A stretch of 53,385 bases of DNA from an uncultured Clostridia bacterium (lineage in GTDB: Bacteria; Bacillota; Clostridia; Christensenellales; CAG-917). Location of the stretch: positions 1 through 53,385 of the forward strand of contig CANQBO010000013.1 in NCBI GenBank assembly GCA_947589475.1. The letters are read 5' to 3'. A program made the translations under genes and the position numbers. This document shows, in pieces, positions 44,547 through 53,308 of the stretch. How positions within the stretch are numbered: position 1 is the first letter of the stretch; each line of letters begins with the position of its first letter. The notes below the pieces were generated by a model. The model was not told where the DNA came from and did not search any database. It saw only the letters and a list, made by a program, of their open reading frames with translations.

Positions 44547-45899
44547 ATGCGAAGAGAGACAACTTTTCAAACCGTCAATACCCCCCTTTGGGAAAGAGGG
44601 AAAATGGCGTCGGCGACCGCCCCCGCGCGCATTTCCGTCCCGCTTTGGGAGCGGGCGAAAGCGAGGGACAAAAAGAATTTCAAAAGAAAAGCGAAAATAG
44701 CGATATTTGCACTAAGCGTATGTTTATTGTCGCTTTTTGCACTTATAAACATAGCTTTAGGCGACATGGACGTTGCGGCCGCAAAGGACAACAAGAGCGA
44801 GGAGGAACTTAAAAAGGAACTTAGCGAAGCTTTCGGCGACGCTGTGAACGGGCTTGACGTGCACGAGTTGGAGGAGTTTATAAATTCGCTCGGCGACGAG
44901 GGCAAGGAAGCCGTCGGCATAGAGGACGTCAAAGCGACGCTCAAGGCGCTTGTGAACGGCGAGCCATCGGACTTTTTCGGGCGGCTCACGGACGTGCTTG
45001 CAAAGAGCGTGGGGAAGTACTTCCTCGGCTTTATGCCCGCCGTGATCACCGTCATCATAATCTGCCTGCTCAAAAATATGCTCGGCAGTCTGACGGGAGA
45101 CTTTCTCAATACATCTACGACTGAAGTCGTACATCTGATATGCTACATCGCCATAATCATTGTGCTCATGAGCGGCATAGGAAGCGTTATCGCAACTGTC
45201 ACAAAGACGATAGACGCGCTAGTCACGCTTTCGGGAGCGCTGTTTCCCATCCTTCTCACTCTTCTGTCCATGCTGGGCGGGACGGCTTCTGTCGCTACGT
45301 ATACGCCCTTTGTGGCGGCGATAGGATCCACGATAATGAAGCTCGTTTCCGTCGTGATAGTCCCCGCATTCACGGCGACGGCGGTGTTCGGCATGGTTGG
45401 AAACCTTTCCAAAACGGTGAAGTTGGACAGGCTCACAAAGCTCATCAAGTCCGCTTCCGGGTGGCTCATCGGCATAGTTTTCGGGCTGTTCGCGACTTTC
45501 CTCACGGTGCAGGGAGTATCGGGCGGAGTCGCGGACAAGTTCGGTCTAGGCATCGCAAAATTCGCGCTGTCCAGCTATGTGCCCATATTGGGAGGCTACC
45601 TCTCGGACGGCATGGATCTGCTTAGCGCTTCCATAGTACTCACCAAAAACGCTCTCGGCTATACGGGCGTGATATTGCTTGTGGGCGCGGTGGTGTTCCC
45701 GCTTGTCAAGGTGGTGCTATTTTCGCTGGCGATGCGGCTCGCCGCCGCAATCGCCGAGCCGCTCGGAGACGCGCGCGTCGCCTCACTCATGAGCGGAGTC
45801 GGGAGCAACGTCAGCTTGCTCATAACCGCGCTTGCGGGAGTTGCATTCCTGTTTTTCTTGTTGCTCATGCTGTTTATAAGCTCCTGCAACGTGCTGTAG
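44547..45899 (+). CDS. spoIIIAE: Stage III sporulation protein AE with an unusual N-terminal extension
   Basis: This roughly 450-residue protein is the largest membrane subunit of the channel. Helices begin with the signal-like segment near residue 50 (AIFALSVCLLSLFALINIALG), then the acidic SEEELKKELSEAFGD domain and about seven helices, including GFMPAVITVIIICLLKNMLG and PILLTLLSMLGGTASVATY. The first 45 residues are basic and contain two copies of a PLWER motif (TPLWERGK and VPLWERAK) coded by DNA hairpins. I do not know this from other SpoIIIAE proteins. ATG 44547 has GGGGTGGGG upstream. Confidence 0.94.
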   Translation: MRRETTFQTVNTPLWERGKMASATAPARISVPLWERAKARDKKNFKRKAKIAIFALSVCLLSLFALINIALGDMDVAAAKDNKSEEELKKELSEAFGDAVNGLDVHELEEFINSLGDEGKEAVGIEDVKATLKALVNGEPSDFFGRLTDVLAKSVGKYFLGFMPAVITVIIICLLKNMLGSLTGDFLNTSTTEVVHLICYIAIIIVLMSGIGSVIATVTKTIDALVTLSGALFPILLTLLSMLGGTASVATYTPFVAAIGSTIMKLVSVVIVPAFTATAVFGMVGNLSKTVKLDRLTKLIKSASGWLIGIVFGLFATFLTVQGVSGGVADKFGLGIAKFALSSYVPILGGYLSDGMDLLSASIVLTKNALGYTGVILLVGAVVFPLVKVVLFSLAMRLAAAIAEPLGDARVASLMSGVGSNVSLLITALAGVAFLFFLLLMLFISSCNVL

Positions 45900-45916
45900 C
45901 GGGGAAGGAGGGGAAT

Positions 45917-46351
45917 ATGAGCGAGTGGATAATTTCTATCGTGGGCGTAATTATGCTTGGCGTGTTGCTGGAAATAGTGCTCCCCGACGGCAAGACGGCA
46001 AAGTACGTCAGGGGCGCGTTTTCGTTGCTCATAGTGCTTGCTATAGCCGCGCCTCTTCCGCGTCTGTTCAAGACGGACTTCAAGTCGTCCGCGGACGCGT
46101 CGGTAAAGACGGACGGCGCGTATGTCGCCGAGATTTACGGGAAGTATGCCGAAAGGCTGGGGGTCGCGCTGGAAGAGCGCCTCGATGAAGAGGGCATAGA
46201 CGCTGTCGTGTCCGTGCGCATATATGACGGCGAGATAGAGCATATCAAGCTTCTCGTCGCGTCCGAGCAGTCGTCCGCCGCAATTGAGGCAGTTCGCAAG
46301 CGGCTGAACATAGACGCGTCCCTCATAGAAGTCGTCTTTAAAGACGCTTGA
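45917..46351 (+). CDS. spoIIIAF: Stage III sporulation protein AF
   Basis: This 144-residue protein has two N-terminal helices (WIISIVGVIMLGVLLEIVLP and FSLLIVLAIAAPLPRLF), with the conserved PDGKTAKYVRGAFSLL between them. An acidic soluble ring-building domain follows (GVALEERLDEEGIDAVVSVRIYD, KRLNIDASLIEVVFKDA). GGGAAGGAGGGG precedes ATG 45917. Confidence 0.93.
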   Translation: MSEWIISIVGVIMLGVLLEIVLPDGKTAKYVRGAFSLLIVLAIAAPLPRLFKTDFKSSADASVKTDGAYVAEIYGKYAERLGVALEERLDEEGIDAVVSVRIYDGEIEHIKLLVASEQSSAAIEAVRKRLNIDASLIEVVFKDA

Positions 46352-46496
46352 TGCAAAATACGGCACAGGTATCGGTTTTTCCGCGGACAGGTCGCAATTT
46401 CGCGCCGTTTTACGGAAACCGAGAGGAGCGCAACGTAGGGCGTAAACCGCGATCGAGATAAGAGCGGCGCATACGGGCGGTGTATAAGGAGGGTTT

Positions 46497-46955
46497 ATGC
46501 AGATAGATGACAAGAAAAATTCGCTCTCAAACGAGGACGAAAACTTAAAGATCGAGGACAGACGGAACGACGGCATGTTTGCGCGCGTCAAAAACAATTC
46601 CGTAATCAAAAAATTGCGCGGAATAAAAAACATACAAATTATTGCGCTGATATTCATAATCGCCGTGGGACTCATCATATATTCTAGCGTAACGACGGCA
46701 AATAGGGGTACGTCGGACGGGACGAACAGCGTGATGACCGCGGAAGAACAGCGGCTGAGCGCGGTCCTGTCAAGCATAGACGGCGCGGGGACGGTGGAAG
46801 CGATGATAACTTCCCGCGACGGCGACATAGTCGGCGTCATCGTCATTGCCGAAGGTGCCGAGAGCATTACGGTCAGGCTTAAACTTCTGGACGCGGCGGC
46901 TTGCGCGCTTGGGGTAAGCAAGCAGATCGTCAACGTCTACAGCCGCAAAAATTGA
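46497..46955 (+). CDS. spoIIIAG: Stage III sporulation protein AG
   Basis: This 152-residue protein has a charged cytosolic N-terminus, one helix (residues 47-66, IIALIFIIAVGLIIYSSV) and a ring-forming ectodomain with RLSAVLSSIDGAGTVEAMIT and GVIVIAEGAESITVRLKLLDAAACAL. This is the SpoIIIAG periplasmic-ring fold. A 145-bp gap with no gene separates it from spoIIIAF, larger than elsewhere in the operon. AAGGAGG precedes its ATG. Confidence 0.92.
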   Translation: MQIDDKKNSLSNEDENLKIEDRRNDGMFARVKNNSVIKKLRGIKNIQIIALIFIIAVGLIIYSSVTTANRGTSDGTNSVMTAEEQRLSAVLSSIDGAGTVEAMITSRDGDIVGVIVIAEGAESITVRLKLLDAAACALGVSKQIVNVYSRKN

Positions 46956-46972
46956 GCATATAGGAGGAATAT

Positions 46973-47470
46973 ATGAAAATGAAATCTAAGACCAAAAAGC
47001 TGTTGGTACTGTCGATCATGGTCGTACTGCTCGTGACGACGGGCGTGCTGAACTTTGTCCTGAGCGACAAACTTGCTTCAAAGACCGATACGCCTTCGAT
47101 AGGCGACGGCATGGGCGTCACTCAAACATTTTTCGCCTCGGCAAGGAGCGAGAGAGAGGCGACAAGAGAATCGGAATTTCTCTCTTTGGACGCGATATTA
47201 AGCTCCGAAACAAGCTCTGCAAGCGCGAAAGAGACCGCCGAACAACAAAAACTCAAGCTTGTCGAACGCATGGAGACCGAACTCGCCCTCGAGACCGCGA
47301 TCAAGGCAAGAGGCTATGAGGACGCAATAGTCACCATCGGCGACGGCGGCATAACCGTAATCGTCGACGGCGAACCCCTCGACAAAGCGGAAACAAACAA
47401 GATACTCTCTATTGTCGTGACCGAGGCGAAATGCAAACCCTCCGACGTGAGAGTGCTCAACTATGCCTGA
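46973..47470 (+). CDS. spoIIIAH: Stage III sporulation protein AH
   Basis: This 165-residue protein has one helix (residues 8-26, LLVLSIMVVLLVTTGVLNF), a Ser/Ala/Glu-rich stalk, and a YscJ-like ring domain (AIVTIGDGGITVIVDGE, VVTEAKCKPSDVRVLNYA). SpoIIIAH binds SpoIIQ from the forespore. ATAGGAGG precedes ATG 46973. It ends the operon. Confidence 0.94.
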   Translation: MKMKSKTKKLLVLSIMVVLLVTTGVLNFVLSDKLASKTDTPSIGDGMGVTQTFFASARSEREATRESEFLSLDAILSSETSSASAKETAEQQKLKLVERMETELALETAIKARGYEDAIVTIGDGGITVIVDGEPLDKAETNKILSIVVTEAKCKPSDVRVLNYA

Positions 47471-47497
47471 TATGATATAAATTGTATGTAGGACTCC

Positions 47498-47540
47498 CAC
47501 ACCCCCGACTTTGCTCCAAATGGGTCAAGTCGGGGGTGTG
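47498..47540. terminator. Strong 14-bp hairpin after spoIIIAH
   Basis: CACACCCCCGACTT and AAGTCGGGGGTGTG pair perfectly around a 15-base loop. There is no T-run, so it may stabilise the 3' end of the spoIIIA mRNA rather than terminate it. The rest of the gap to 47757 shows no gene. Confidence 0.6.
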
Positions 47541-47757
47541 TCGCAGTAAAAACGTCACGTCCGCGCTTGAGCGCATCGGGGATATGCGTGGGTATCTCTG
47601 ACACGGCGGACGTCCGTGTATGAGTGCGCTCGGACAAAGATCGCGTTAATTGCTCGGACGCGGCTTAAGTCATTATAGTCACTCCGCAATAAATCGTATT
47701 TATATTTCAATTCTTTCTCATCTATTTATGTTTCTATATCATTTGCGCCGATTTTGG

Positions 47758-47786
47758 TTGTAATTGTCGGCGATTGATGTTATAAT
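47758..47786 (+). promoter_or_regulatory. Promoter of asp23-nusB
   Basis: TTGTAA (47758-47763) and TATAAT (47781-47786) are 17 bp apart, 17 bp before the asp23-like start. Confidence 0.65.
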
Positions 47787-47803
47787 CGACATCGGAGGCA
47801 AAT

Positions 47804-48112
47804 ATGGCGAAGGTCAGTTCTGATTTCGATGTGTTTTCAAAAGTCATTTCCACGCTTGCGCGGGACGCGGCGGCGGAGGTGACGGGCGTATCGCTCATAG
47901 AGGACGGTCGCACAAAGAAGGCGGTCTCCGTAAGCTTTTTGCAGAATAAAAAAGTGCAGGTAGACGTTGCGGTGACCGTAGCGTTCGGCTCGAGCATACC
48001 CGCAAAGGTCGCCGAGCTTCAGGAGCACGTCAAGCACGAGATAGAGGAGTCCACAAAGTTTGTTGTGAACGCGGTCAACGTCAGCGTCGAGGGCGTGGAT
48101 ATAGAGCAATAG
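47804..48112 (+). CDS. Asp23/Gls24 family envelope stress protein
   Basis: This 102-residue protein matches the Asp23/YqhY family: LARDAAAEVTGVSLIEDG, a beta segment KVQVDVAVTVAFGSSIPAKVAELQEHVKHEIE, and VNVSVEGVDI at the end. YqhY-like proteins sit between accBC and nusB in Firmicutes and influence envelope or fatty-acid homeostasis. Here it leads into nusB with 1 bp between stop and start. CGGAGG precedes ATG 47804. Confidence 0.93.
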   Translation: MAKVSSDFDVFSKVISTLARDAAAEVTGVSLIEDGRTKKAVSVSFLQNKKVQVDVAVTVAFGSSIPAKVAELQEHVKHEIEESTKFVVNAVNVSVEGVDIEQ

Positions 48113-48113
48113 T

Positions 48114-48518
48114 ATGAGAAGAGTCGCAAGAGAGAGCGTTTTCCAGCTCGTTTTCGAATATACGTTTTACGGCACAAAGAACGATGAAACTTTGGGGCTT
48201 ATGTTGCTTGGCGCAAACCTCACGGACGACGACAAGCAATATATAATAGACACCTACAACGGGGTGACTTCGCAATTCGAGGAGTTGAAAGAGAGGGTCG
48301 CGGCTTCCCTCGAGGGCTATTCGGTCGACAGGGTATATCGTCCCGATCTCGTCGCGCTTGTCATAGCGACATACGAGCTTAAGCTTGCGGAGGAACCCGA
48401 CGCAGTCGTCATAAACGAGGCGGTGTCGCTCGCAAAAAAATTCGGCTCGGACAAGTCCGGAAAATTCGTGAACGGCGTGTTGGCGAAACTTTTAAAGGGA
48501 TTGAGAGAAAATTCTTGA
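48114..48518 (+). CDS. nusB: Transcription antitermination factor NusB
   Basis: This 134-residue all-helical protein begins RRVARESVFQLVFEYTF and contains YRPDLVALVIATYELKLAEEPDAVVINEAVSLAKKFGSDKSGKFVNGVLAKL, the conserved NusB core that binds boxA RNA with S10. It acts in rRNA antitermination. Its start lies directly after the asp23-like gene. Confidence 0.96.
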   Translation: MRRVARESVFQLVFEYTFYGTKNDETLGLMLLGANLTDDDKQYIIDTYNGVTSQFEELKERVAASLEGYSVDRVYRPDLVALVIATYELKLAEEPDAVVINEAVSLAKKFGSDKSGKFVNGVLAKLLKGLRENS

Positions 48519-48548
48519 GCGGCGAAGAGACATTTTCGTCGCATTTTG

Positions 48549-48571
48549 CGTGATAATATGTATATATCACG
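48549..48571. promoter_or_regulatory. Inverted repeat upstream of xseA
   Basis: CGTGATA and TATCACG are separated by 9 AT-only or AT-rich bases, 15 bp before the xseA start and within the probable promoter region. It looks like a dimeric operator; no T-run follows. Confidence 0.4.
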
Positions 48572-48586
48572 TTTCGGAGGCGGTTT

Positions 48587-49798
48587 ATGCAGGCTCCCTT
48601 CAGCGAAAAGACGGTCACTGTGAGCGAGATAAGCGCGACCATAAAGGCGTGTATGGATTCTCCCGTGTTTCAGGGGCTTGAGGTGTTCGGCGAGGTGTCG
48701 GGCTTCAAGTATAGCGGTCCGCACGCCTATTTTACGCTCAAGGACAAGTTTTCTCAGTTGAGTTGCGTATGTTTCAACGCGCGCAAGACCTACAATCCGA
48801 AGGACGGCGAAAGCGTCATAATACGCGGCTCTCTCGATTATTGGGTGAAGGGCGGCAGGCTCAGCTTTCAGGCAACTTCCATAGAACCCGTGGGACAGGG
48901 CATGCTCGCGCTCGAATTCGAGAGGTTGAAAGAAAAACTCACGGCGGAGGGACTTTTTGACGAAGCGCACAAAAAACCCATCCCTCAATACGCCGAAAAC
49001 GTGCTTGTAGTGACCTCGAAGACGGGCGCGGTCATAAGGGATATAGTCACGACAGTGCGGCGCAAAAATCCCGTGATCGACATCGTCGTACGCGATGTGC
49101 GCGTGCAGGGCGAGGGCGCAGCGCATGAGATTTCGGGCGTGCTCAAGAGAGTGGATACGCTCGGCTACGACGTCATCATCATCGCGCGCGGCGGCGGCTC
49201 GCTTGAGGATCTCGCTCCGTTTTACGACGAGGAGCTTGTGAGGACGGTGTACGCGCTGAACACTCCCGTCATATCCGCGGTCGGACATGAGACGGACTTT
49301 TCGCTTTGCGACTTTGTCGCGGACAGGCGCGCGCCCACGCCTACGGCGGCGGGCGAACTTGTCGCATACGACTACTATGAGCTTGTCTCAAAGATTAAGC
49401 AGGACATAAGCAGACTGACGCTGAACGCTAAGCGCGTGTTTGAGAGGAAGAGCGCGGCGGCGCAACTGTCCTTCAACAGGCTTAGGCTGAATGCGGAAAC
49501 GTTTTACGGGGAGAAGGAGCGCAGGATAGAGCGGTATTTGCAAAGCGCGCGGCAGTCCGTCGAGAAAAAAATGATAAATGCGGAAGCCGCCTACAGGTTG
49601 CTTGCGGGCAAGCTGGACGGATTGAGTCCCCTCAAAGTGCTCAGCCGCGGCTATTTCAGATTGCAGAGCGGGGACAAGACGATAAACGGGGTGTCCTCCC
49701 TCAAGGTGGGGGACAGCATAAAAGCCACGTCTTTCGACGGCGACGTGACCGCCGAGGTGACGGACGTAAACATCAAAAAAAGCGATCCGCGGAGGTGA
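48587..49798 (+). CDS. xseA: Exodeoxyribonuclease VII large subunit
   Basis: This 403-residue protein has the N-terminal OB fold ([41 protein letters not shown]), the catalytic core ([76 protein letters not shown]) and a coiled-coil arm from about 270 to 350. It degrades single-stranded DNA with XseB. CGGAGG precedes the ATG, and xseB follows after 4 bp. Confidence 0.97.
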   Translation: MQAPFSEKTVTVSEISATIKACMDSPVFQGLEVFGEVSGFKYSGPHAYFTLKDKFSQLSCVCFNARKTYNPKDGESVIIRGSLDYWVKGGRLSFQATSIEPVGQGMLALEFERLKEKLTAEGLFDEAHKKPIPQYAENVLVVTSKTGAVIRDIVTTVRRKNPVIDIVVRDVRVQGEGAAHEISGVLKRVDTLGYDVIIIARGGGSLEDLAPFYDEELVRTVYALNTPVISAVGHETDFSLCDFVADRRAPTPTAAGELVAYDYYELVSKIKQDISRLTLNAKRVFERKSAAAQLSFNRLRLNAETFYGEKERRIERYLQSARQSVEKKMINAEAAYRLLAGKLDGLSPLKVLSRGYFRLQSGDKTINGVSSLKVGDSIKATSFDGDVTAEVTDVNIKKSDPRR

Positions 49799-49802
49799 AT
49801 TT

Positions 49803-50021
49803 ATGGCGGAGATCAAAAAATTCGAGGAAGCATTGGGCGAGCTTGAGTCAGTCGTGAAAAAGCTTGAGGGGGACGTGCCGTTGGACGAGGCTATAGAGGA
49901 CTTCAAGCGCGGTGTGGAGCTAAGCAAGTTGTGCTTTGAAAGCCTTAAGGCGGAAAAAGGCAAACTTGAGTTGCTTGTTGACGACATCAACAAGCTCACG
50001 CAGGAGTTCAAACTCGATTGA
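49803..50021 (+). CDS. xseB: Exodeoxyribonuclease VII small subunit
   Basis: This 72-residue two-helix protein has the typical [39 protein letters not shown] sequence. Several copies wrap the XseA coiled coil. GGAGG lies 7 bases upstream, in the last codons of xseA. Confidence 0.97.
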   Translation: MAEIKKFEEALGELESVVKKLEGDVPLDEAIEDFKRGVELSKLCFESLKAEKGKLELLVDDINKLTQEFKLD

Positions 50022-50059
50022 CGCTAAAACATCGAAAGAGGCGGTTCAAACGTACGTTT

Positions 50060-50848
50060 ATGGTGGATAAAACCTCATTTCTTGCACATTTTGAAAAATA
50101 TTTGGCGGAGCTTTTAGATGGCGACCGTTCGCCTTTGAGCGCGATCGCCCGCTATTCGGCGCTGGACGGGGGAAAGCGCATCCGCCCCGCTTGCGTCTAT
50201 CTCGGTGCGCTCGCTTCGGGCAATGAGTGCGATGAGGAGGCGCTTCTCGCGCTTGCCGCGGGCGTGGAACTTGTCCACAGCTATTCGCTTGTGCACGACG
50301 ACCTCCCCTCCATGGACAACGACGCGGTGAGGCGGGGCAAACCCTCGACGCATGTCGCTTTCGGCGAGGCGAACGCCATTCTCGCAGGGGACGAGATGCT
50401 CAGCGTTGCGCTTGCGCACCTCATTCGCGCCACGGCAAGATACGGCAAGCCGTTTGCGGAAGCGGCTTATGAACTCGGCGCCGCCGCAGTGGATATGACG
50501 CACGGGCAAGCGATAGAGATCGCGGGCTGTTCCACGCGCGACGAACTGTTTTATATGTACAGCCTCAAGACGGGAGCGCTCATTCTCGGCGCGCTTCGCG
50601 CGGGCGCTATAGCGGCGGAGGCGGACTCCGATACGCTTGTGAAAGTCACAAATTACGGCAGGGCGGTGGGACTTTGTTTTCAGCTTTCCGACGATCTCAT
50701 AGACGGGGACGGCGCCGTAAAACTTTTGGGGAAGGAATGTGCGCGTAGCGAGCTTGACCGCGCCCTCTCGGACGCTCTCGCCTATGCCGAAAATTTGCCG
50801 AAAGACCTGTCCGACTTCGCAATGACGCTGGCGCGCCGCTCAAAGTGA
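50060..50848 (+). CDS. ispA: Short polyprenyl (farnesyl) diphosphate synthase
   Basis: This 262-residue enzyme condenses isoprenyl diphosphates. Seen: GGKRIRPACVYL, the first Asp-rich motif VHDDLPSMDND (DDxxxxD), GDEMLSVAL, KTGALI, and the second Asp motif QLSDDLID. It is about 30 residues shorter than usual because the loop after the second motif, normally GKPVGSDxxxxKxTY, is missing and replaced by GDGAVKLLGKECARSE. ATG 50060 gives a normal N-terminus; a TTG at 50018 overlapping the xseB stop is an alternative with AGGAG nearby. It follows xseB as in many Firmicutes. Confidence 0.9.
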   Translation: MVDKTSFLAHFEKYLAELLDGDRSPLSAIARYSALDGGKRIRPACVYLGALASGNECDEEALLALAAGVELVHSYSLVHDDLPSMDNDAVRRGKPSTHVAFGEANAILAGDEMLSVALAHLIRATARYGKPFAEAAYELGAAAVDMTHGQAIEIAGCSTRDELFYMYSLKTGALILGALRAGAIAAEADSDTLVKVTNYGRAVGLCFQLSDDLIDGDGAVKLLGKECARSELDRALSDALAYAENLPKDLSDFAMTLARRSK

Positions 50849-50928
50849 TTTTTTAAACGTAGCAAAATTCAAGATAAATAAATTTACAATTTAAGAAATC
50901 ATTTTTAAATATTCAATTGAGAAGCAAA

Positions 50929-50951
50929 AAAGGCGGGAGATACCCGCCTTT
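50929..50951. terminator. Bidirectional terminator after ispA
   Basis: AAAGGCGGG and CCCGCCTTT pair perfectly around AGATA between convergent genes, preceded by A-rich and followed by T-containing sequence. Confidence 0.88.
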
Positions 50952-50993
50952 CAAATCGTTTGATCTTGTATATACAAGGTATGCGACGAAAAG

Positions 50994-51425
50994 TCACACC
51001 GTGAGCTTTGTGATGGGCAAGAGATATTTCTCGATGCTCTTTTGCAAAATGTTATCAAACGCCGCTTGAGTGAATTGCGCGATTTGATCGTCTGTGATGT
51101 TTTCTCCTTCGGACGAAATTTCAAAATATCCGTCGTCGCGCAGTTCCGCTTTAAGTCCGAACACTCCGTTGTTGAATGTGTTGATGAGTTTCAGGGATTC
51201 ATAATTGTTCGCAAGCTTGTCAAACACAAAGCGGACGCTGGTGACACCGCTCGGATAGTATACGACTATAGCCATAATATCATCGTCATAGCCGTCGATC
51301 GTCAAGCTGTTGGTCGCCCTGAGACGCTCATTGCCGCTGTTGTCGTGACCGTCGTCGAATTTAAATCCGAGGTTCAGTGATTTAAAGAGTCTCTCAAGCT
51401 CTCTTTTTGCTCTTCTCAAGTTCAT
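50994..51425 (-). CDS. YbjN-like protein of unknown function
   Basis: This 143-residue soluble protein has a helix-strand pattern resembling the YbjN/type III chaperone-like fold: LFKSLNLGFKFDD, IMAIVVYYPSGVTSVRFVFD, LINTFNNGVFGLKAELRDDGYFEISSE, and a C-terminal helix QFTQAAFDNILQKSIEKYL. These features suggest an alpha/beta chaperone-like domain. AGGAAAAT precedes ATG 51425. Function is unknown and the assignment rests on pattern only. Confidence 0.6.
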   Translation of the reverse strand: MNLRRAKRELERLFKSLNLGFKFDDGHDNSGNERLRATNSLTIDGYDDDIMAIVVYYPSGVTSVRFVFDKLANNYESLKLINTFNNGVFGLKAELRDDGYFEISSEGENITDDQIAQFTQAAFDNILQKSIEKYLLPITKLTV

Positions 51426-51878
51426 AATTTTCCTCCAAAAAATTTATGATTATATCAATAGTATAAAGTACGATCGCTCACAAGTCAAGCAAATAGTTCG
51501 GTTTTTAATGACAACGCACAAGTACATTGATTTTATCTATAACGCGACTTCAATCCAAAGCATAAACGCAACCTCTGCGCTTATATAATCGCCGTTTGCC
51601 GTGTCGGAGCGATTACGCATCATCTGTCCGACCTTCCGTATACCCGCCGATTGCGGTGCCTGCGCGTCCCACGCTTGCCGCGCCCGAGTTCTATGCGCCG
51701 TATGATTGTTTTTTTTGAAAACAGCGCAGTTCAAGCACCGTTTTGCAAAAAAAAGTTGCCTTTTGGCAATATTTTTCGATGCACAACAACAAACCTAACT
51801 CGGTTCTAATTTAAGTTGATCTTTTTCTATGCAAAAGGCTAGGACAAAACCGCCTTCGCCTTTTATACTCCGTGAGAT
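51426..51878. other. Non-coding region with dispersed repeat sequence
   Basis: No gene is visible. At 51589-51612 the motif CGCCGTTTGCCGTGTCGGAGCGA repeats, with one change, sequence from 8253-8275. A further TATACCCGCCGATTGCGGTG lies at 51640-51659. The stretch looks like diverged copies of an intergenic repeat family. Confidence 0.55.
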
Positions 51879-52206
51879 TCAACTTATCTTTTTTTTCGTT
51901 TTGGGCATTGGCAGGTCGTCATACATTGCCTCAAACAAGCCTGTCAAATAGAGTTTGTCATCCACATTGTCCACAAGCAGCATTTCTTTAGCGCCCTCAT
52001 ACGGCAAGGCATACTGAGCTTGCGGCATATAGGAAATTGCGGATCTCACGGGTTTTACGAGCGATCTGTCGTCATAGACGCCGCCGACAAGTCTGCCGCG
52101 ATAGTAAACAAAAATTCACCCATCATAGGCTTGTCGGTGATGTCCTTTAGTTCGGACAGTTGCTCTGAAATGAAATTCAGATATTCCTTGCTTGACGGAA
52201 TATCAT
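51879..52206 (-). pseudogene. TfoX-like (TfoX N-terminal domain) gene, frameshifted
   Basis: On the minus strand the translated pieces align with a TfoX-like protein. SSKEYLNFISEQLSEL and DKPMMGEFLF come from one frame. RGRLVGGVYDDRSLVKP, YALPYEGAKEMLLVD and LFEAMYDDLPMPKTKKK come from another. One base is missing near 52107 (TTTACTATCGC where TTTTACTATCGC would keep the frame). A second shift near the start is needed to connect ATG 52206, which has GCGGAGGG upstream, with the conserved frame. Small TfoX-like proteins are common accessory genes in Clostridia. A sequencing error cannot be excluded. Confidence 0.75.
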
Positions 52207-52262
52207 CCCTCCGCTAAAATAAAATTATTTTGCATTTCGCCATTAAATTTTATTTGCCGCTT

Positions 52263-53096
52263 TTATGGTTTTAAAATGTATTCCAACATGCTCAGTTCTC
52301 GCTCGACTTGCTTATAATAGTCGCTTTGCAGATATTGCGGCGCGAATTTTTCCCTGCCACAAATCGCTTCGGTCGATGTTTTGGGGATGGGAAGCGGTTG
52401 CAGGTCTGCAAAATCGTTCAGAGGAGCGAGGACAGAATATGTATCTTCGGTCAGGTAGTTTTTTGCAATTTGCCGAAATTTCGGGAAGCTACACGGGTAC
52501 GTGGGCTTCATGTAGAAATAATAGTGTACCGCTTCATCGACATAACAACACAGCTCGTGAAGGATGCGGATCTCTGTTTTCAACTCGGCTTTTGTCTTGT
52601 TTTTCAAGTCCGACGCGATCTTTTGCATTTGCCCGTATAGCGGCATATTTTTAATGGCATCGTTTACTGAAGACAACACCGCGTCTTTTAGGCTGTCGTC
52701 CACTTCCGCCATGTGATACAGCGAAAAGACCTCGTGCGAAACGCAGGAAAACAAACACTTTTCGCCTTGAAACAGAGCTAAGTTTTCGAGCAAGGGCGGT
52801 TCGCCCCCGAACATACAAGTAAGGCTTTCGTCAAGAATATGCTTTTTTAGCGGTTCGGTCAATCGGAAGCGGAAAAGATCGCCGCACATTCTTCCGCCGC
52901 TTTCTCCTTGCCGACAATACAGAAAGGCGGGAATGATATCTTCATATTGTGTGCCGTATAAATCGCAAATATCTTTCAGCCCGTAAATATCGCTTCCCAA
53001 AAATTCGGCGGTATCACAGAAGGATAACACCGTCTTCGTAACGCTTTGTTGTACTTCCTCAAACTGCAAGTAACAAGGAATATCTTCAAAATACAT
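52263..53096 (-). CDS. Soluble protein of unknown function
   Basis: This 277-residue protein begins MYFEDIPCYLQFEEVQQSVTK and has no membrane segment. It is rich in Cys (about ten) and aromatic residues and mostly helical. ATG 53096 has CGGAGAG upstream; the longer frame from 53189 lacks one and crosses into the repeat. It shares the same strand as the decayed TfoX-like gene but ends 57 bp from it. I recognise no family. Confidence 0.65.
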   Translation of the reverse strand: MYFEDIPCYLQFEEVQQSVTKTVLSFCDTAEFLGSDIYGLKDICDLYGTQYEDIIPAFLYCRQGESGGRMCGDLFRFRLTEPLKKHILDESLTCMFGGEPPLLENLALFQGEKCLFSCVSHEVFSLYHMAEVDDSLKDAVLSSVNDAIKNMPLYGQMQKIASDLKNKTKAELKTEIRILHELCCYVDEAVHYYFYMKPTYPCSFPKFRQIAKNYLTEDTYSVLAPLNDFADLQPLPIPKTSTEAICGREKFAPQYLQSDYYKQVERELSMLEYILKP

Positions 53097-53165
53097 AATC
53101 TCTCCGCTAATTTCCTGTTTATCACTGCAATTATACCATAAAAACAGGGCAAACGCAAGTAGCAT

Positions 53166-53242
53166 GCGGTGAGAGTCCGAGCGAGGCACAAAAAAAGCTG
53201 TAAATACTTAATTTGGATAAACAAGATGATCGGACTCGTATA
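53166..53242. repeat. 77-bp direct repeat, copy 1 (period 143 bp)
   Basis: Identical to 53309-53385. The unit starts GCGGTGAGAGTCCGAGCGAG and ends GATCGGACTCGTATA, whose arms GAGTCCGA and TCGGACTC can pair. The spacer 53243-53308 holds a hairpin GCGATTG-TT-ACAC-GAA-GTGT-CAATCGC (53246-53272). Confidence 0.93.
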
Positions 53243-53308
53243 TCAGCGATTGTTACACGAAGTGTCAATCGCGTGCAGGATACGCGGGTTGCGAAGCAAG
53301 ACGCAGTA

